59,821 bases of DNA from Phascolarctobacterium sp. Lineage in GTDB: Bacteria; Bacillota; Negativicutes; Acidaminococcales; Acidaminococcaceae. The translations under genes were made by a program, and so were the position numbers. Each line of letters opens with the position of its first letter. The stretch's first letter is position 1. The notes under the pieces are model-generated. The model did no database searches. It saw only the letters and a program-made list of their open reading frames with translations, and was not told where the DNA came from. The DNA lies in contig JAHHUH010000010.1 in assembly GCA_020024105.1 (NCBI GenBank), positions 1 to 59,821 on the forward strand. The letters are read 5' to 3'. Shown in pieces: positions 52,639 to 59,821 of this stretch.

Positions 52639-53022
52639 CTACTGATGCTCGCTTTCCCAGGTCTGTAAATGTGCTTTCAGGCCTGTAAAGGTTTCCGGAC
52701 TGATGATATGCTCAATTCGGCAGGCATCCTTTTCAGCAATTTCCTTATTCACACCTAAAATTTCATTAATATAACGGGTGAGAGTAATATGGCGGTCTAA
52801 AACGGAGGAGGCCTTCTGCATACCCAGGTCTGTAAGAATAATGTGACCCTCATCATTAATTATGATGTATCCATCGCGTTTTAAAATACTCATGGCGCGG
52901 CTGACACTGGGCTTGGAAAAATTCATTTCCGCGGCAATATCAATGGAACGTACCCAACCGTTGCGCTTGGTTAAAACAAGAATAGTCTCTAAATAGTTTT
53001 CTCCAGATTCAAATAGTGACAT
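52639..53022 (-). CDS. DtxR/MntR-family metal-dependent repressor
   Basis: 127 residues from the ATG at 53022, six bases after GGGAGGG. The N-terminal winged helix is SGENYLETILVLTKRNGWVR, then DIAAEMNFSKPSVSRAMSIL. A dimerisation/metal domain follows (RHITLTRYINEILGVNKEIA, EKDACRIEHIISPETF) with the Cys, Glu and His metal ligands of the family. No SH3-like third domain, so it is MntR-like in size. It probably controls Mn or Fe uptake; a Fe-type ABC operon lies 1.4 kb downstream on the other strand, though no target site was identified. Confidence 0.88.
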   Translation of the reverse strand: MSLFESGENYLETILVLTKRNGWVRSIDIAAEMNFSKPSVSRAMSILKRDGYIIINDEGHIILTDLGMQKASSVLDRHITLTRYINEILGVNKEIAEKDACRIEHIISPETFTGLKAHLQTWESEHQ

Positions 53023-53143
53023 ATGAATCCCTCCCAAAGTAGAGTTTTATGTCTTTTATTATAGCATACTAAATTGAACATATAAAGTAGTGGAGGAGAA
53101 GAAGAGGGATAGTGTATAATGGGAGGTATTAGGAGGAATAGGA

Positions 53144-54226
53144 ATGTTAGACTTTATTAAGGAAAAAAAAAGTGTCTGGGAACGCTTAGAAAAAAACTCT
53201 AAGCCCATCGTCCTCTACGGTATGGGGAATGGTGCGGATAAGATTATAGATTGGTGTGAGAATCACCAGGTACCGGTAGCCGGTGTTTTCGCCAGTGATG
53301 AATTTGTACGGGGCCAGGTTTTTCGTGGTTTTACTGTACGTAAGTATAGTGATATTATTGCAGAATTCGGAACGGATATTTTTATTGTTATTGCTTTTGC
53401 CAGTGAGGGGGAGCAGGTTCTACAACGTTTTCAGGAGCTGGATGCGCTCCATGAAACCGTGGCGCCCCATTTATCCCTCTTTGGCGGAGAGGAGCTGGTC
53501 AGTGCAGCCTGGTTAAAGCAGCATGAGACGGAGCTGCAGCAGGTGTATGACCGTCTGGCGGATGAGCAATCCCGCAGGGTTTTTGCTGCGACCTTAAATT
53601 ATAAGCTGAGCGGCAAAATAAAATACCTTTTTGATTGTACGACTGCCCGTGCTGATGATTTACAGCTTTTCAGCTGGGGCCGGAATGAAGTATACATGGA
53701 TTTGGGGGCCTATAATGGAGATACGGTACAAGAGTTTCTCCAGCTGGTCCAAGGAGAATACCAGCAAATTATTGCAGTGGAGCCGGACCGTAAAAATTAC
53801 AGGAAGCTGCGTGCGCTGGCTGAGGGACTGGAGCAGGGGAAGCTGACCGTCCATCAGGTGGGCATTTGGGAACAGCCGGGCGAATTGGGCTTTTCTGATA
53901 GCGGTGGCCGTCAGTCCAGCTTTTGTCTAAAGCCTAAAAATGTAGTACCTGTAGATACCATCGATCATTTGGCAGGGGACTGGCCTGTCAGCTATATAAA
54001 AATGGACGTAGAGGGGGCCGAGGTGCAGGCTTTAAGGGGAGGTTGTGCTACCCTGCAGCGCCACCAGCCCAAGCTTTTTGTGGCAGCCTATCATTACGAC
54101 GCAGATTTATATCGCTTACCCCTCCTTATCTGGCAGCTGGTACCGGAGTATAAGCTGTATCTACGTAAGCATTCCTATGTACCGGCCTGGGAATTAAACT
54201 TTTTAGCGGTAAAACAAAGGGACTAA
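53144..54226 (+). CDS. FkbM-family SAM methyltransferase with N-terminal nucleotide-binding-like domain
   Basis: 360 residues. Residues 1 to about 130 form a Rossmann-like domain (IVLYGMGNGADKIIDWCENH, VAGVFASDEFVRG) of the type found in front of FkbM enzymes in surface-glycan loci. The C-terminal methyltransferase has YMDLGAYNGDTVQEFLQLV near 184, IAVEPDRKNYRKL and the FkbM signature YIKMDVEGAEVQALRGG near 284. Such proteins often methylate sugars of glycans or LPS. It is alone, not in a glycan cluster, so its acceptor is unknown. Confidence 0.88.
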   Translation: MLDFIKEKKSVWERLEKNSKPIVLYGMGNGADKIIDWCENHQVPVAGVFASDEFVRGQVFRGFTVRKYSDIIAEFGTDIFIVIAFASEGEQVLQRFQELDALHETVAPHLSLFGGEELVSAAWLKQHETELQQVYDRLADEQSRRVFAATLNYKLSGKIKYLFDCTTARADDLQLFSWGRNEVYMDLGAYNGDTVQEFLQLVQGEYQQIIAVEPDRKNYRKLRALAEGLEQGKLTVHQVGIWEQPGELGFSDSGGRQSSFCLKPKNVVPVDTIDHLAGDWPVSYIKMDVEGAEVQALRGGCATLQRHQPKLFVAAYHYDADLYRLPLLIWQLVPEYKLYLRKHSYVPAWELNFLAVKQRD

Positions 54227-54261
54227 AAATGTCCCTCCAGGACAAAAATGTTAATTTGTCG

Positions 54262-54288
54262 ATATGTGGTGGAATGTCTACCACATAT
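54262..54288. other. inverted repeat upstream of the Fe-type ABC operon
   Basis: ATATGTGGT/ACCACATAT arms with a nine-base loop, no T-tract. It lies 150 bases before the substrate-binding gene and could be an operator or RNA hairpin. The remaining sequence of this 211-base gap is AT-rich without other recognised elements. Confidence 0.45.
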
Positions 54289-54437
54289 GATTCATAGTAA
54301 CATAAAACACACTTTTATTGAAAAGATTTTGTAAACTGTAAGCAGGTAAAATAAGATGCATAGAGAATAATAGTATATAGTGAAGTGGTTGAACTTTATA
54401 TTTTGGTGAGATTTTTAATAAAAAGGAGTGTTGTTTA

Positions 54438-55463
54438 ATGAAAAAATCTAAATTGGTTTTAGGCGCAGCTGCTCTTTTGGCTCTTTCCGTTGCAGTAGCA
54501 GGTTGCGGTGGTGATGACAAAAAGGCAGAACAAGGTACCAAAGGCGAAGTAATGGTTTATACCTCTATTTATCCTGATATCATTGATAATATGTGCAAAC
54601 CCAGCTTAGCTAAAGCTTTCCCCAACATGAAAGTTAACTGGTTCCAAGGTGGTACTGAAAAAGTTATTACCAAGATTACTGGTGAAATTAAAGCTGAAAA
54701 AATTGGTGCTGACCTGTTAATGGTTGCCGATCCTTCCTACTATCTGAAATTGGATGAAAAAGGCTTGCTTTTGCCCTATGTTTCCAAAGAATCTGATAAG
54801 GTTATTGCTGATAAGGACGACAAAGGTGCATGGCATGCAGTTCGTATCAGTAACATGATTATTGCTTACAACAGCGATAAATTGAAAGCAGAGGATGCTC
54901 CTAAATCCTGGAAGGATTTACTGGATCCGAAATGGAAAGGCAAAATCGCTATGCCTAACCCATTGCTTTCCGGTACCGCTTATGTATTTGCTGGAGCATT
55001 GTCCGACAAATATGGTTGGGAATACTTTGATCAGCTGAAAGCTAATGATATCCGTGTTGAAGAAGGTAACTCTGCAATTCAAAATAAATTGTTGACCGGC
55101 GAATATGCTGCAGCAGTTATTTTGGAAGAAAACATTTTGAAATTGGCTAATACCAAAAAAGAACCATTGAAGGTTGTATATCCTGAAGACGGTGTAGTTA
55201 ACGTTCCTTCTCCGATTGCTATTTTCAAGAGCACTAAGAATGTTGAAGGGTCCAAAGCTCTGGTTGACTGGTGGCTGTCCAAAGAAGGTCAAGAGGCAGT
55301 TGTTAAAGGCTGGATGCACTCTGTACGCGGTGACATAGCTGCTCCTACCGGCGCTCCTGAAACCAAGACCATTGTTGAAAACAGAATTAAGGTTGACTGG
55401 AACAGATTGGCTAACAACAATGCTGAAATTAAAGAAGAATTCCGTAAGAGAGTTATGGAATAA
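54438..55463 (+). CDS. Fe(III)-type ABC substrate-binding lipoprotein
   Basis: 341 residues with a lipoprotein signal (lipobox AVAGC near 23). The mature domain belongs to the family-1 extracellular binding proteins of the AfuA/FutA/FbpA group (GEVMVYTSIYPDIIDNMC, KPSLAKAFPNMKVNWFQGG, GADLLMVADPSYYLKLDEKG). The frame begins with a strong AAGGAGTG. Codon choice (many GAA, AAA, GCT) looks like that of a highly expressed gene. The ligand may be Fe(III), though phosphonate or polyol ligands occur in the same fold. Confidence 0.88.
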   Translation: MKKSKLVLGAAALLALSVAVAGCGGDDKKAEQGTKGEVMVYTSIYPDIIDNMCKPSLAKAFPNMKVNWFQGGTEKVITKITGEIKAEKIGADLLMVADPSYYLKLDEKGLLLPYVSKESDKVIADKDDKGAWHAVRISNMIIAYNSDKLKAEDAPKSWKDLLDPKWKGKIAMPNPLLSGTAYVFAGALSDKYGWEYFDQLKANDIRVEEGNSAIQNKLLTGEYAAAVILEENILKLANTKKEPLKVVYPEDGVVNVPSPIAIFKSTKNVEGSKALVDWWLSKEGQEAVVKGWMHSVRGDIAAPTGAPETKTIVENRIKVDWNRLANNNAEIKEEFRKRVME

Positions 55464-55503
55464 TTTAGTTTAGTATTTGCTATTTACAAAGAAGCACTTA
55501 GGG

Positions 55504-55536
55504 AAAACAGGGACGTTCTGTCGTTCCTGTTTTTCC
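55504..55536 (+). terminator. attenuating terminator after the binding-protein gene
   Basis: AAAACAGGGACG/CGTTCCTGTTTT stem (one G-U pair), six-base loop, ending in TTTTCC. Probably lowers permease expression relative to binding protein. Confidence 0.75.
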
Positions 55537-55624
55537 GACTTTCTAAGCAAAGTTAACAAGTACTACTCTAACCGAAACAAATATTCCCTTGAAAATTCTC
55601 AAGGAAAGGAGTTAGATTTTTTTC

Positions 55625-57295
55625 ATGTTATCGAGAATTAACAGTAAGTTTATTGTTATTTCCATTTCCGTATTATTGCTACTATATTTTGTAATCTTCC
55701 CGATGGGCGTATTACTTTATGATAGCATTCTGCTGGATGGAGAAATTAATTTTGCCAACTACCGTAGTGTATATAGTCAGGATGTAAACTGGCGTGCATT
55801 AACCAACACTATTAATTTGTCCTTAATGGTTATGGTAGCCAGCGTTATTATTACCTTCCCCTTGGCTTGGTTAGTAGGTCGTACTGATTTGCCGGGTAAG
55901 AAAATTTATCGCACCCTGTTGGTTTCCAGCTATATGATTCCGCCCTATGTAGGCGCTATTGCCTGGGTACAGCTTTTAAACCCCAGTGTGGGCTATTTAA
56001 ACGAAATCTTTAAATTTTTCTTTGGCTTGGAGCAGGCACCCTTTGATATTTATACCTTTGGTGGCCTGGCCTGGGTACTGACCCTGTTCTATTCTCCCTT
56101 TGCTTTTATTACTATTTCCCGTGCAATGGAGAAAATGGACCCTACTCTGGAAGAGGCTGCACGCGTTTCCGGTGCCTCCCCCATGCGTACCCTGTTGGAT
56201 GTAACCCTGCCCCTGATGGCACCCAGTATTCTGGCTGGTGGTCTGCTGGTATTTATTGCCGCCGGCAGCTGCTTTGGTATTCCGGCCATTGTTGGTATGC
56301 CCGGTAATATTGAGGTTATGACCACCCGTATCGTAACCTACATCTACATGGGCGATGACGGTGGTATCCGCGATGCTACTGCCCTGGCTGCTTCCTTAAT
56401 GTTCTTAGCAAACTTCCTCCTGTTCTTCATGACCTGGATGATTGGCCGTAAGGACTATACCACCATTAGTGGTAAGAGCACCCGTCCTAATATTGTAGAA
56501 TTAAGAAAATGGAAATGGCCTGCTTTTTGTGCCGTAGGTGCTTATAGCATGATTTCCATTATCATTCCCTTAGGCTCCATTGTCCTGACCTCTCTGATTA
56601 AGAGCTTGTCTAGACCTATTACCCTGGATAACCTGGGCTTTGATTCCTGGATTCCGGTTATCAGCAGTGCCCAATATATGGAATGTATCTGGAATTCCGT
56701 TATCTATGCAGTAGTAGCCGCTACTCTTGGCACCTTAATTTCCCTGTTTGTTGCTTACCTGGCAGTAAAGACTACTGTGAAGGGCCGTAGCATTCCCGAT
56801 CTGTTGACTGTTATTGGCGGTAGTACTCCTAGTATCGTAATTGCGTTGGCTCTGGTTATTGCCTTTTCCGGAAATTTTGGCCTGAACTTGTATTCCACTG
56901 CCTGGATTCTTATCGTCAGCTATTTAGTTAAATATATGACCATGTCTGTTCGTACCATTGCTGCTTCTTTGAGTCAGGTACATAGCTCCTTGGAAGAGGC
57001 TGCTTTGAACTCCGGCGCTGACTGGCTGCGCTGCTGCAAGGATATTATCATGCCCTTGGTTGCGCCCTCCATTATTGCCGGCTGGTTCTTAATCTTTATG
57101 CCTTCCTTCTACGAATTGACTATGTCCCTGTTATTGTATGGTAGTGAAACTAAGACTATTGGTGTTTTGTTGTACGAATTACAAACCTACGCCGATACCC
57201 AAAATGCTTCTGTGCTTTCTGTAATTATTTTGGCTATTGTTCTGCTTGGTAATGTTATTCTTAACAAGTTATCCAAGGGTAATGTAGGTATTTAA
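55625..57295 (+). CDS. Fe(III)-type ABC permease (fused FbpB)
   Basis: 556 residues with about twelve membrane segments, made of two homologous halves as in FbpB/AfuB. Each half has the permease EAA loop: first EEAARVSGASPMRTLLDVTL near 170 and second EEAALNSGADWLRCCKDIIM near 455. It would form the whole transmembrane channel by itself. AAGGAG precedes the ATG. The ATPase follows after 15 bases. Confidence 0.92.
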   Translation: MLSRINSKFIVISISVLLLLYFVIFPMGVLLYDSILLDGEINFANYRSVYSQDVNWRALTNTINLSLMVMVASVIITFPLAWLVGRTDLPGKKIYRTLLVSSYMIPPYVGAIAWVQLLNPSVGYLNEIFKFFFGLEQAPFDIYTFGGLAWVLTLFYSPFAFITISRAMEKMDPTLEEAARVSGASPMRTLLDVTLPLMAPSILAGGLLVFIAAGSCFGIPAIVGMPGNIEVMTTRIVTYIYMGDDGGIRDATALAASLMFLANFLLFFMTWMIGRKDYTTISGKSTRPNIVELRKWKWPAFCAVGAYSMISIIIPLGSIVLTSLIKSLSRPITLDNLGFDSWIPVISSAQYMECIWNSVIYAVVAATLGTLISLFVAYLAVKTTVKGRSIPDLLTVIGGSTPSIVIALALVIAFSGNFGLNLYSTAWILIVSYLVKYMTMSVRTIAASLSQVHSSLEEAALNSGADWLRCCKDIIMPLVAPSIIAGWFLIFMPSFYELTMSLLLYGSETKTIGVLLYELQTYADTQNASVLSVIILAIVLLGNVILNKLSKGNVGI

Positions 57296-57310
57296 GAAGG
57301 AGTGGAATAA

Positions 57311-58366
57311 ATGTCTGAGGTACGTATTGAACATGTATTTAAACGTTTTGGCAAGGTAACTGCTGTAAACGATTTTGATTTAGTTGTTAAGGATGGCGAA
57401 TTTGTTTCCATCCTGGGTCCTTCCGGTTGTGGTAAAACTACCACCCTGCGTATGGTGGCCGGCTTTGAACGTGCAACCGAGGGCGAAATTTACATTGGCG
57501 ACCATTGTGTAAGCTCTTCCATTAAGGGTAGTTTTACCCCTCCGGAAAAGCGTGATATCGGCATGGTATTCCAATCCTATGCGGTATGGCCCCATATGAC
57601 CGTTGCTGAAAATGTAGGCTATCCCTTAAAAATCCAAAAGGTAGAAAAGGCTGAGCGTGAAAAAAGAGTACAGGAAATGCTGGAGCTGGTTCATCTGGGA
57701 GAATATGGCAAGCGCTATCCGCACCAATTATCCGGTGGTCAACAACAGCGTGTAGCTCTGGCCCGCGCTCTGGTAGCACAGCCAGGTCTGATGCTGTTGG
57801 ACGAACCCTTGTCCAACCTGGATGCTAAGCTGCGTGAAAGCATGCGTTTTGAAATTTTGTCCATCCAAAAGAAGCTGGGCATTACCGTTATTTATGTAAC
57901 CCATGACCAGGGCGAAGCCATGGCTATGAGTGACCGTGTTGTGGTAATGAGCAAGGGCGTTGTCCAACAGATTGGCGCACCCCATGATATCTATACTCAT
58001 CCGGCTAATAAAATGGTTGCGGACTTTATCGGTCTGGTTAACTTTATTGATGGCGAGGTTAAGGGTGACCGTGTCTTTATTAAGGGCAGTAATATTTCCT
58101 TCCCCAATACCTCTAAGATAACCGGTGAGGCAACTATTGCCGTACGTCCGGAAAATATTACCCTGTCCGCAGATGGTGGTCAGATAGAAGGTACCATGGA
58201 AGCACGCTTCTATTTAGGTGATGCGGTGGACTTCCGTGTAAGATGCCATGACCATCTGATTCGTGTCATTGTCAAGGGTGCCGATGTATATGCATATCCT
58301 GACGGCAGCAAGGTATATCTGGACTTTGACAAGGTTATGGTTTTTGCAAGAAACGAACAAAACTAA
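57311..58366 (+). CDS. Fe(III)-type ABC ATPase (FbpC/AfuC-like)
   Basis: 351 residues. Walker A GPSGCGKTTTLR near 36, Q-loop VFQSYAVWPHM near 90, signature LSGGQQQRVALARAL near 140 and Walker B LMLLDEPLSNLDAKL near 160, with switch His in YVTHDQGEAMAMSDR. A C-terminal TOBE domain (AVRPENITLSADGG onward) is typical of the CUT/FbpC class. Third gene of the operon. Confidence 0.94.
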   Translation: MSEVRIEHVFKRFGKVTAVNDFDLVVKDGEFVSILGPSGCGKTTTLRMVAGFERATEGEIYIGDHCVSSSIKGSFTPPEKRDIGMVFQSYAVWPHMTVAENVGYPLKIQKVEKAEREKRVQEMLELVHLGEYGKRYPHQLSGGQQQRVALARALVAQPGLMLLDEPLSNLDAKLRESMRFEILSIQKKLGITVIYVTHDQGEAMAMSDRVVVMSKGVVQQIGAPHDIYTHPANKMVADFIGLVNFIDGEVKGDRVFIKGSNISFPNTSKITGEATIAVRPENITLSADGGQIEGTMEARFYLGDAVDFRVRCHDHLIRVIVKGADVYAYPDGSKVYLDFDKVMVFARNEQN

Positions 58367-58381
58367 AGCCCTATAATTTTT

Positions 58382-58414
58382 AGCACTGTGGCTGTAGCTA
58401 CGGTGCTTTTTATT
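58382..58414 (+). terminator. terminator of the Fe-type ABC operon
   Basis: AGCACTGT/ACGGTGCT stem with one G-U pair and inner AGCT pairing, followed by TTTTTATTTG. Confidence 0.75.
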
Positions 58415-58427
58415 TGTGTAGGGGCTA

Positions 58428-58436
58428 TGCTATAAT
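58428..58436 (+). promoter_or_regulatory. extended -10 promoter of the second binding-protein gene
   Basis: TGCTATAAT: consensus -10 with TGn extension, 23 bases upstream of the ATG. No -35 recognised. Confidence 0.6.
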
Positions 58437-58458
58437 AGGGGCAAAGGAGGATGGCAGC

Positions 58459-59457
58459 ATGAAAAAATACTATTTTCTTTTTGTGCTATGCAGCTGGTTC
58501 TGTCTACAAACAGTTGTCTGGGCAGAGACAGCTCCACGTGAATTACGCCTTTGCAGTAGTATGGGAGAGCAGGTTACCCAGGTTTTGATAAAAGATTTTC
58601 AGGTTCAGACCGGTATTGAAGTGCAGGTAACCTATGTGCCAGCTGGTAATTGGGAAAGTCGCCTAAGCTTTATTAAGGAGCAGCAGTGTGATTGTTGGTT
58701 AGGCGGTATGGCTGAGGAATATTATTTAGCGGCTAAGCAGGGCTTATTAGTACCCTATAAATCGGCACTGGCCTATCAGATTCCTGCTTCCATGCGCAGT
58801 AGAGAAGGCTACTGGACCAGTCTTTATCTGGAATATATTGCCTTTATCAGTAATAAGAATAAATTTCGGGAGCTGGGGCTATATGCACCCAATACTCTGC
58901 AGGAGCTGCTATTACCCCAGCTGAGGGGAGAAATAATTTTAGCAGATCTTCATAATGGTGGCGCGACCTATTCCCTGCTGACCTCTCTGTGGCAGCTGGA
59001 GGGTGAGGAGCAGGCACTGAAATTTGCCGGACGTTTAAATAGGCAGTGGGTGACCTATGCTGATACCTATGAGGCGGCAGTGGCCATGGTCTATAGTGGG
59101 GAAAAGGCAGTTACGGTAGTACCGCTCAAATATGCGCTACTCTTGGAAAAGGAACATCCCCATCTTTTTACTTCGGTAGTGCAGGATGCCAATAGAAATT
59201 TACTTACCTGTATGGCTATTTTGGATGGGGTGCAGCATGAGGAAGAGGCGCGCGCCTTTGTGGATTATCTACTGACTGATTCTGGGAGTGAAGCCTTGCA
59301 GGCAGCTGGCTTTCCCTATTATTGGCAGGTTAAAAACTATCCCTATAACGTAAATAGGATGGAGGTTCTGGGTAATGTAACCGTACCTGTTGATGATTTG
59401 GAATGGACAGCAGGCTCCAAGGATGAAAATATTCGTCGCTGGCTGACGGCACAGTAG
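58459..59457 (+). CDS. extracellular solute-binding protein, family 1-like
   Basis: 332 residues from the ATG at 58459, eight bases after GGAGG. Signal peptide MKKYYFLFVLCSWFCLQTVV with cleavage near WAE, no lipobox, so a free periplasmic protein if the cell is diderm. The mature part resembles the iron/polyamine-type binding proteins (LRLCSSMGEQVTQVLIKDFQ, DCWLGGMAEEYYLAAKQGLL, DYLLTDSGSEALQAAGFPYY). It lies right after the Fe-type ABC operon but has its own promoter and terminator, so it may supply a second ligand to the same permease. Confidence 0.82.
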   Translation: MKKYYFLFVLCSWFCLQTVVWAETAPRELRLCSSMGEQVTQVLIKDFQVQTGIEVQVTYVPAGNWESRLSFIKEQQCDCWLGGMAEEYYLAAKQGLLVPYKSALAYQIPASMRSREGYWTSLYLEYIAFISNKNKFRELGLYAPNTLQELLLPQLRGEIILADLHNGGATYSLLTSLWQLEGEEQALKFAGRLNRQWVTYADTYEAAVAMVYSGEKAVTVVPLKYALLLEKEHPHLFTSVVQDANRNLLTCMAILDGVQHEEEARAFVDYLLTDSGSEALQAAGFPYYWQVKNYPYNVNRMEVLGNVTVPVDDLEWTAGSKDENIRRWLTAQ

Positions 59458-59467
59458 AAGCGAAAAA

Positions 59468-59500
59468 AGAGATACCCTGTGTAGGGTATCTCTTTTTTTT
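59468..59500 (+). terminator. terminator of the second binding-protein gene
   Basis: AGAGATACCC/GGGTATCTCT stem with six-base loop, then eight T. Confidence 0.88.
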
Positions 59501-59670
59501 AATAATACAATTAGATTAAATTGTAAAATATAAAACATATTTACAAATAAAGTAAAAACTAAAAAAATCAGATAAGGTAAAATAAATTGCGCAAAAACAA
59601 ATAGACATGGTTTGCAGATTCTTGGTAGAATGAAGTTGCGAGACATCATTCTGAAAGGAGAGCATAAATC
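59501..59670. other. AT-rich stretch upstream of the IS256-type remnant
   Basis: No gene. A small inverted repeat AGAATGA/TCATTCT (59627-59652) lies just before the transposase ribosome site and may belong to the end of the element. I could not define the terminal inverted repeat. Confidence 0.4.
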
Positions 59671-59821
59671 ATGTCTGAGAAAATTGTATAACTAAATGAG
59701 GAAGTAATCAAGGGGCAATTGAAAGAACTTGTTCGAGGTAACGTAGAGGAAACTTTGAATGAAATGCTGGAAGCTGTTGGAGAAGTGTTCCCTGAGGCGA
59801 AGTACCAGCGCTGCACGGTTC
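59671..59821 (+). mobile_element. IS256-family transposase remnant with nonsense codon and internal deletion
   Basis: AAAGGAG precedes the ATG. The frame reads MSEKIV, then TAA at 59689-59691 where the family has Glu, then LNEEVIKGQLKELVRGNVEE and TLNEMLEA, the N terminus of IS256-type (mutator) transposases. At MLEA it jumps to VGEVFPEAKYQRCTV, which in full-length enzymes lies about 200 residues later, just before HFYRNV. The repeated MLEA-coding bases mark the deletion point. The element runs off the right edge. It cannot make an active transposase. Confidence 0.82.

Noticed and set aside
1..59821. CRISPR arrays, tRNA genes, complete rRNA genes, riboswitches or T-box leaders
   Set aside because: No regularly spaced repeats, no clear tRNA cloverleaf and no recognised riboswitch or T-box motif was found by reading. 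Only an rRNA-type leader at the left edge is supported.

Overview
The window is about 60 kb around a chromosomal replication origin of a low- to mid-GC Firmicute. The gene order rpmH-rnpA-yidD-yidC-jag-mnmE-mnmG-rsmG-noc-soj-parB on one side and dnaA-dnaN-yaaA-recF-dciA-remB-gyrB-gyrA on the other is the conserved Bacillota origin layout. Anaerobic C4-dicarboxylate carriers, outward-facing ABC uptake systems and the overall protein style suggest an anaerobic gut Negativicute, perhaps of the Phascolarctobacterium/Acidaminococcaceae type. That taxonomic guess is an inference from memory of families, not a search result.

Layout. 1-500: a strong minus-strand rRNA-type promoter and leader reading out of the left edge. 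0.5-3.6 kb: a three-gene FAD oxidoreductase set (GlpA-like, GlpB-like, DUF1667). 3.9-15.4 kb: gyrA, a TSUP exporter, a thiamine-pyrophosphokinase-like gene, gyrB, remB, dciA, recF, yaaA, dnaN and dnaA, all leftward. The two intergenic regions flanking dnaA carry perfect DnaA boxes and are the likely bipartite oriC. 15.8-27.6 kb: rightward rpmH to parB, with two perfect parS sites, one of them buried in a terminator stem. 28.4-32.7 kb: a branched-chain amino acid ABC operon (livJHMGF) in advanced decay, with a frameshift, two nonsense codons, deletions and a livF gene fused to the tail of a CBS/ACT gene. 32.8-38.8 kb: an AcuB-like CBS-ACT protein, DUF951, ychF, a PHP phosphatase, a FAH-family hydrolase and a frameshifted MATE exporter. 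38.9-42.4 kb: a shrunken HemL-like protein without its catalytic lysine, and a dhaL-dhaK-lsrF-like operon. 42.7-45.5 kb: a TrpXYZ-type ABC uptake operon. 45.5-50.9 kb: patatin-like protein, asparaginase, membrane dipeptidase, a DcuC carrier and a frameshifted acetyltransferase. 51.0-59.5 kb: a second DcuC carrier, a DtxR/MntR-type repressor, an FkbM methyltransferase, a Fe(III)-type ABC uptake operon and a second solute-binding protein. 59.7 kb to end: a broken, internally deleted IS256-family transposase.

How it works together. Origin-proximal genes handle initiation (DnaA, DnaN, DciA, gyrase), chromosome segregation (Soj, ParB, Noc, parS), tRNA modification and membrane insertion. Almost all genes left of dnaA run leftward and most genes right of it run rightward, as expected for replication diverging from about 14-15.5 kb. 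The accessory right arm is a nutrient-uptake zone (amino acids, dicarboxylates, iron, dihydroxyacetone-type C3 metabolism), and gene loss is concentrated there. Both window edges fall in multicopy sequence (an rRNA leader and an IS), so the window may be one complete assembly contig. I found no convincing previously undescribed multi-gene system. The most unusual items are the parS-in-terminator palindrome, the shrunken HemL-like protein, the livF::ACT fusion and the DhaKL-LsrF pairing.
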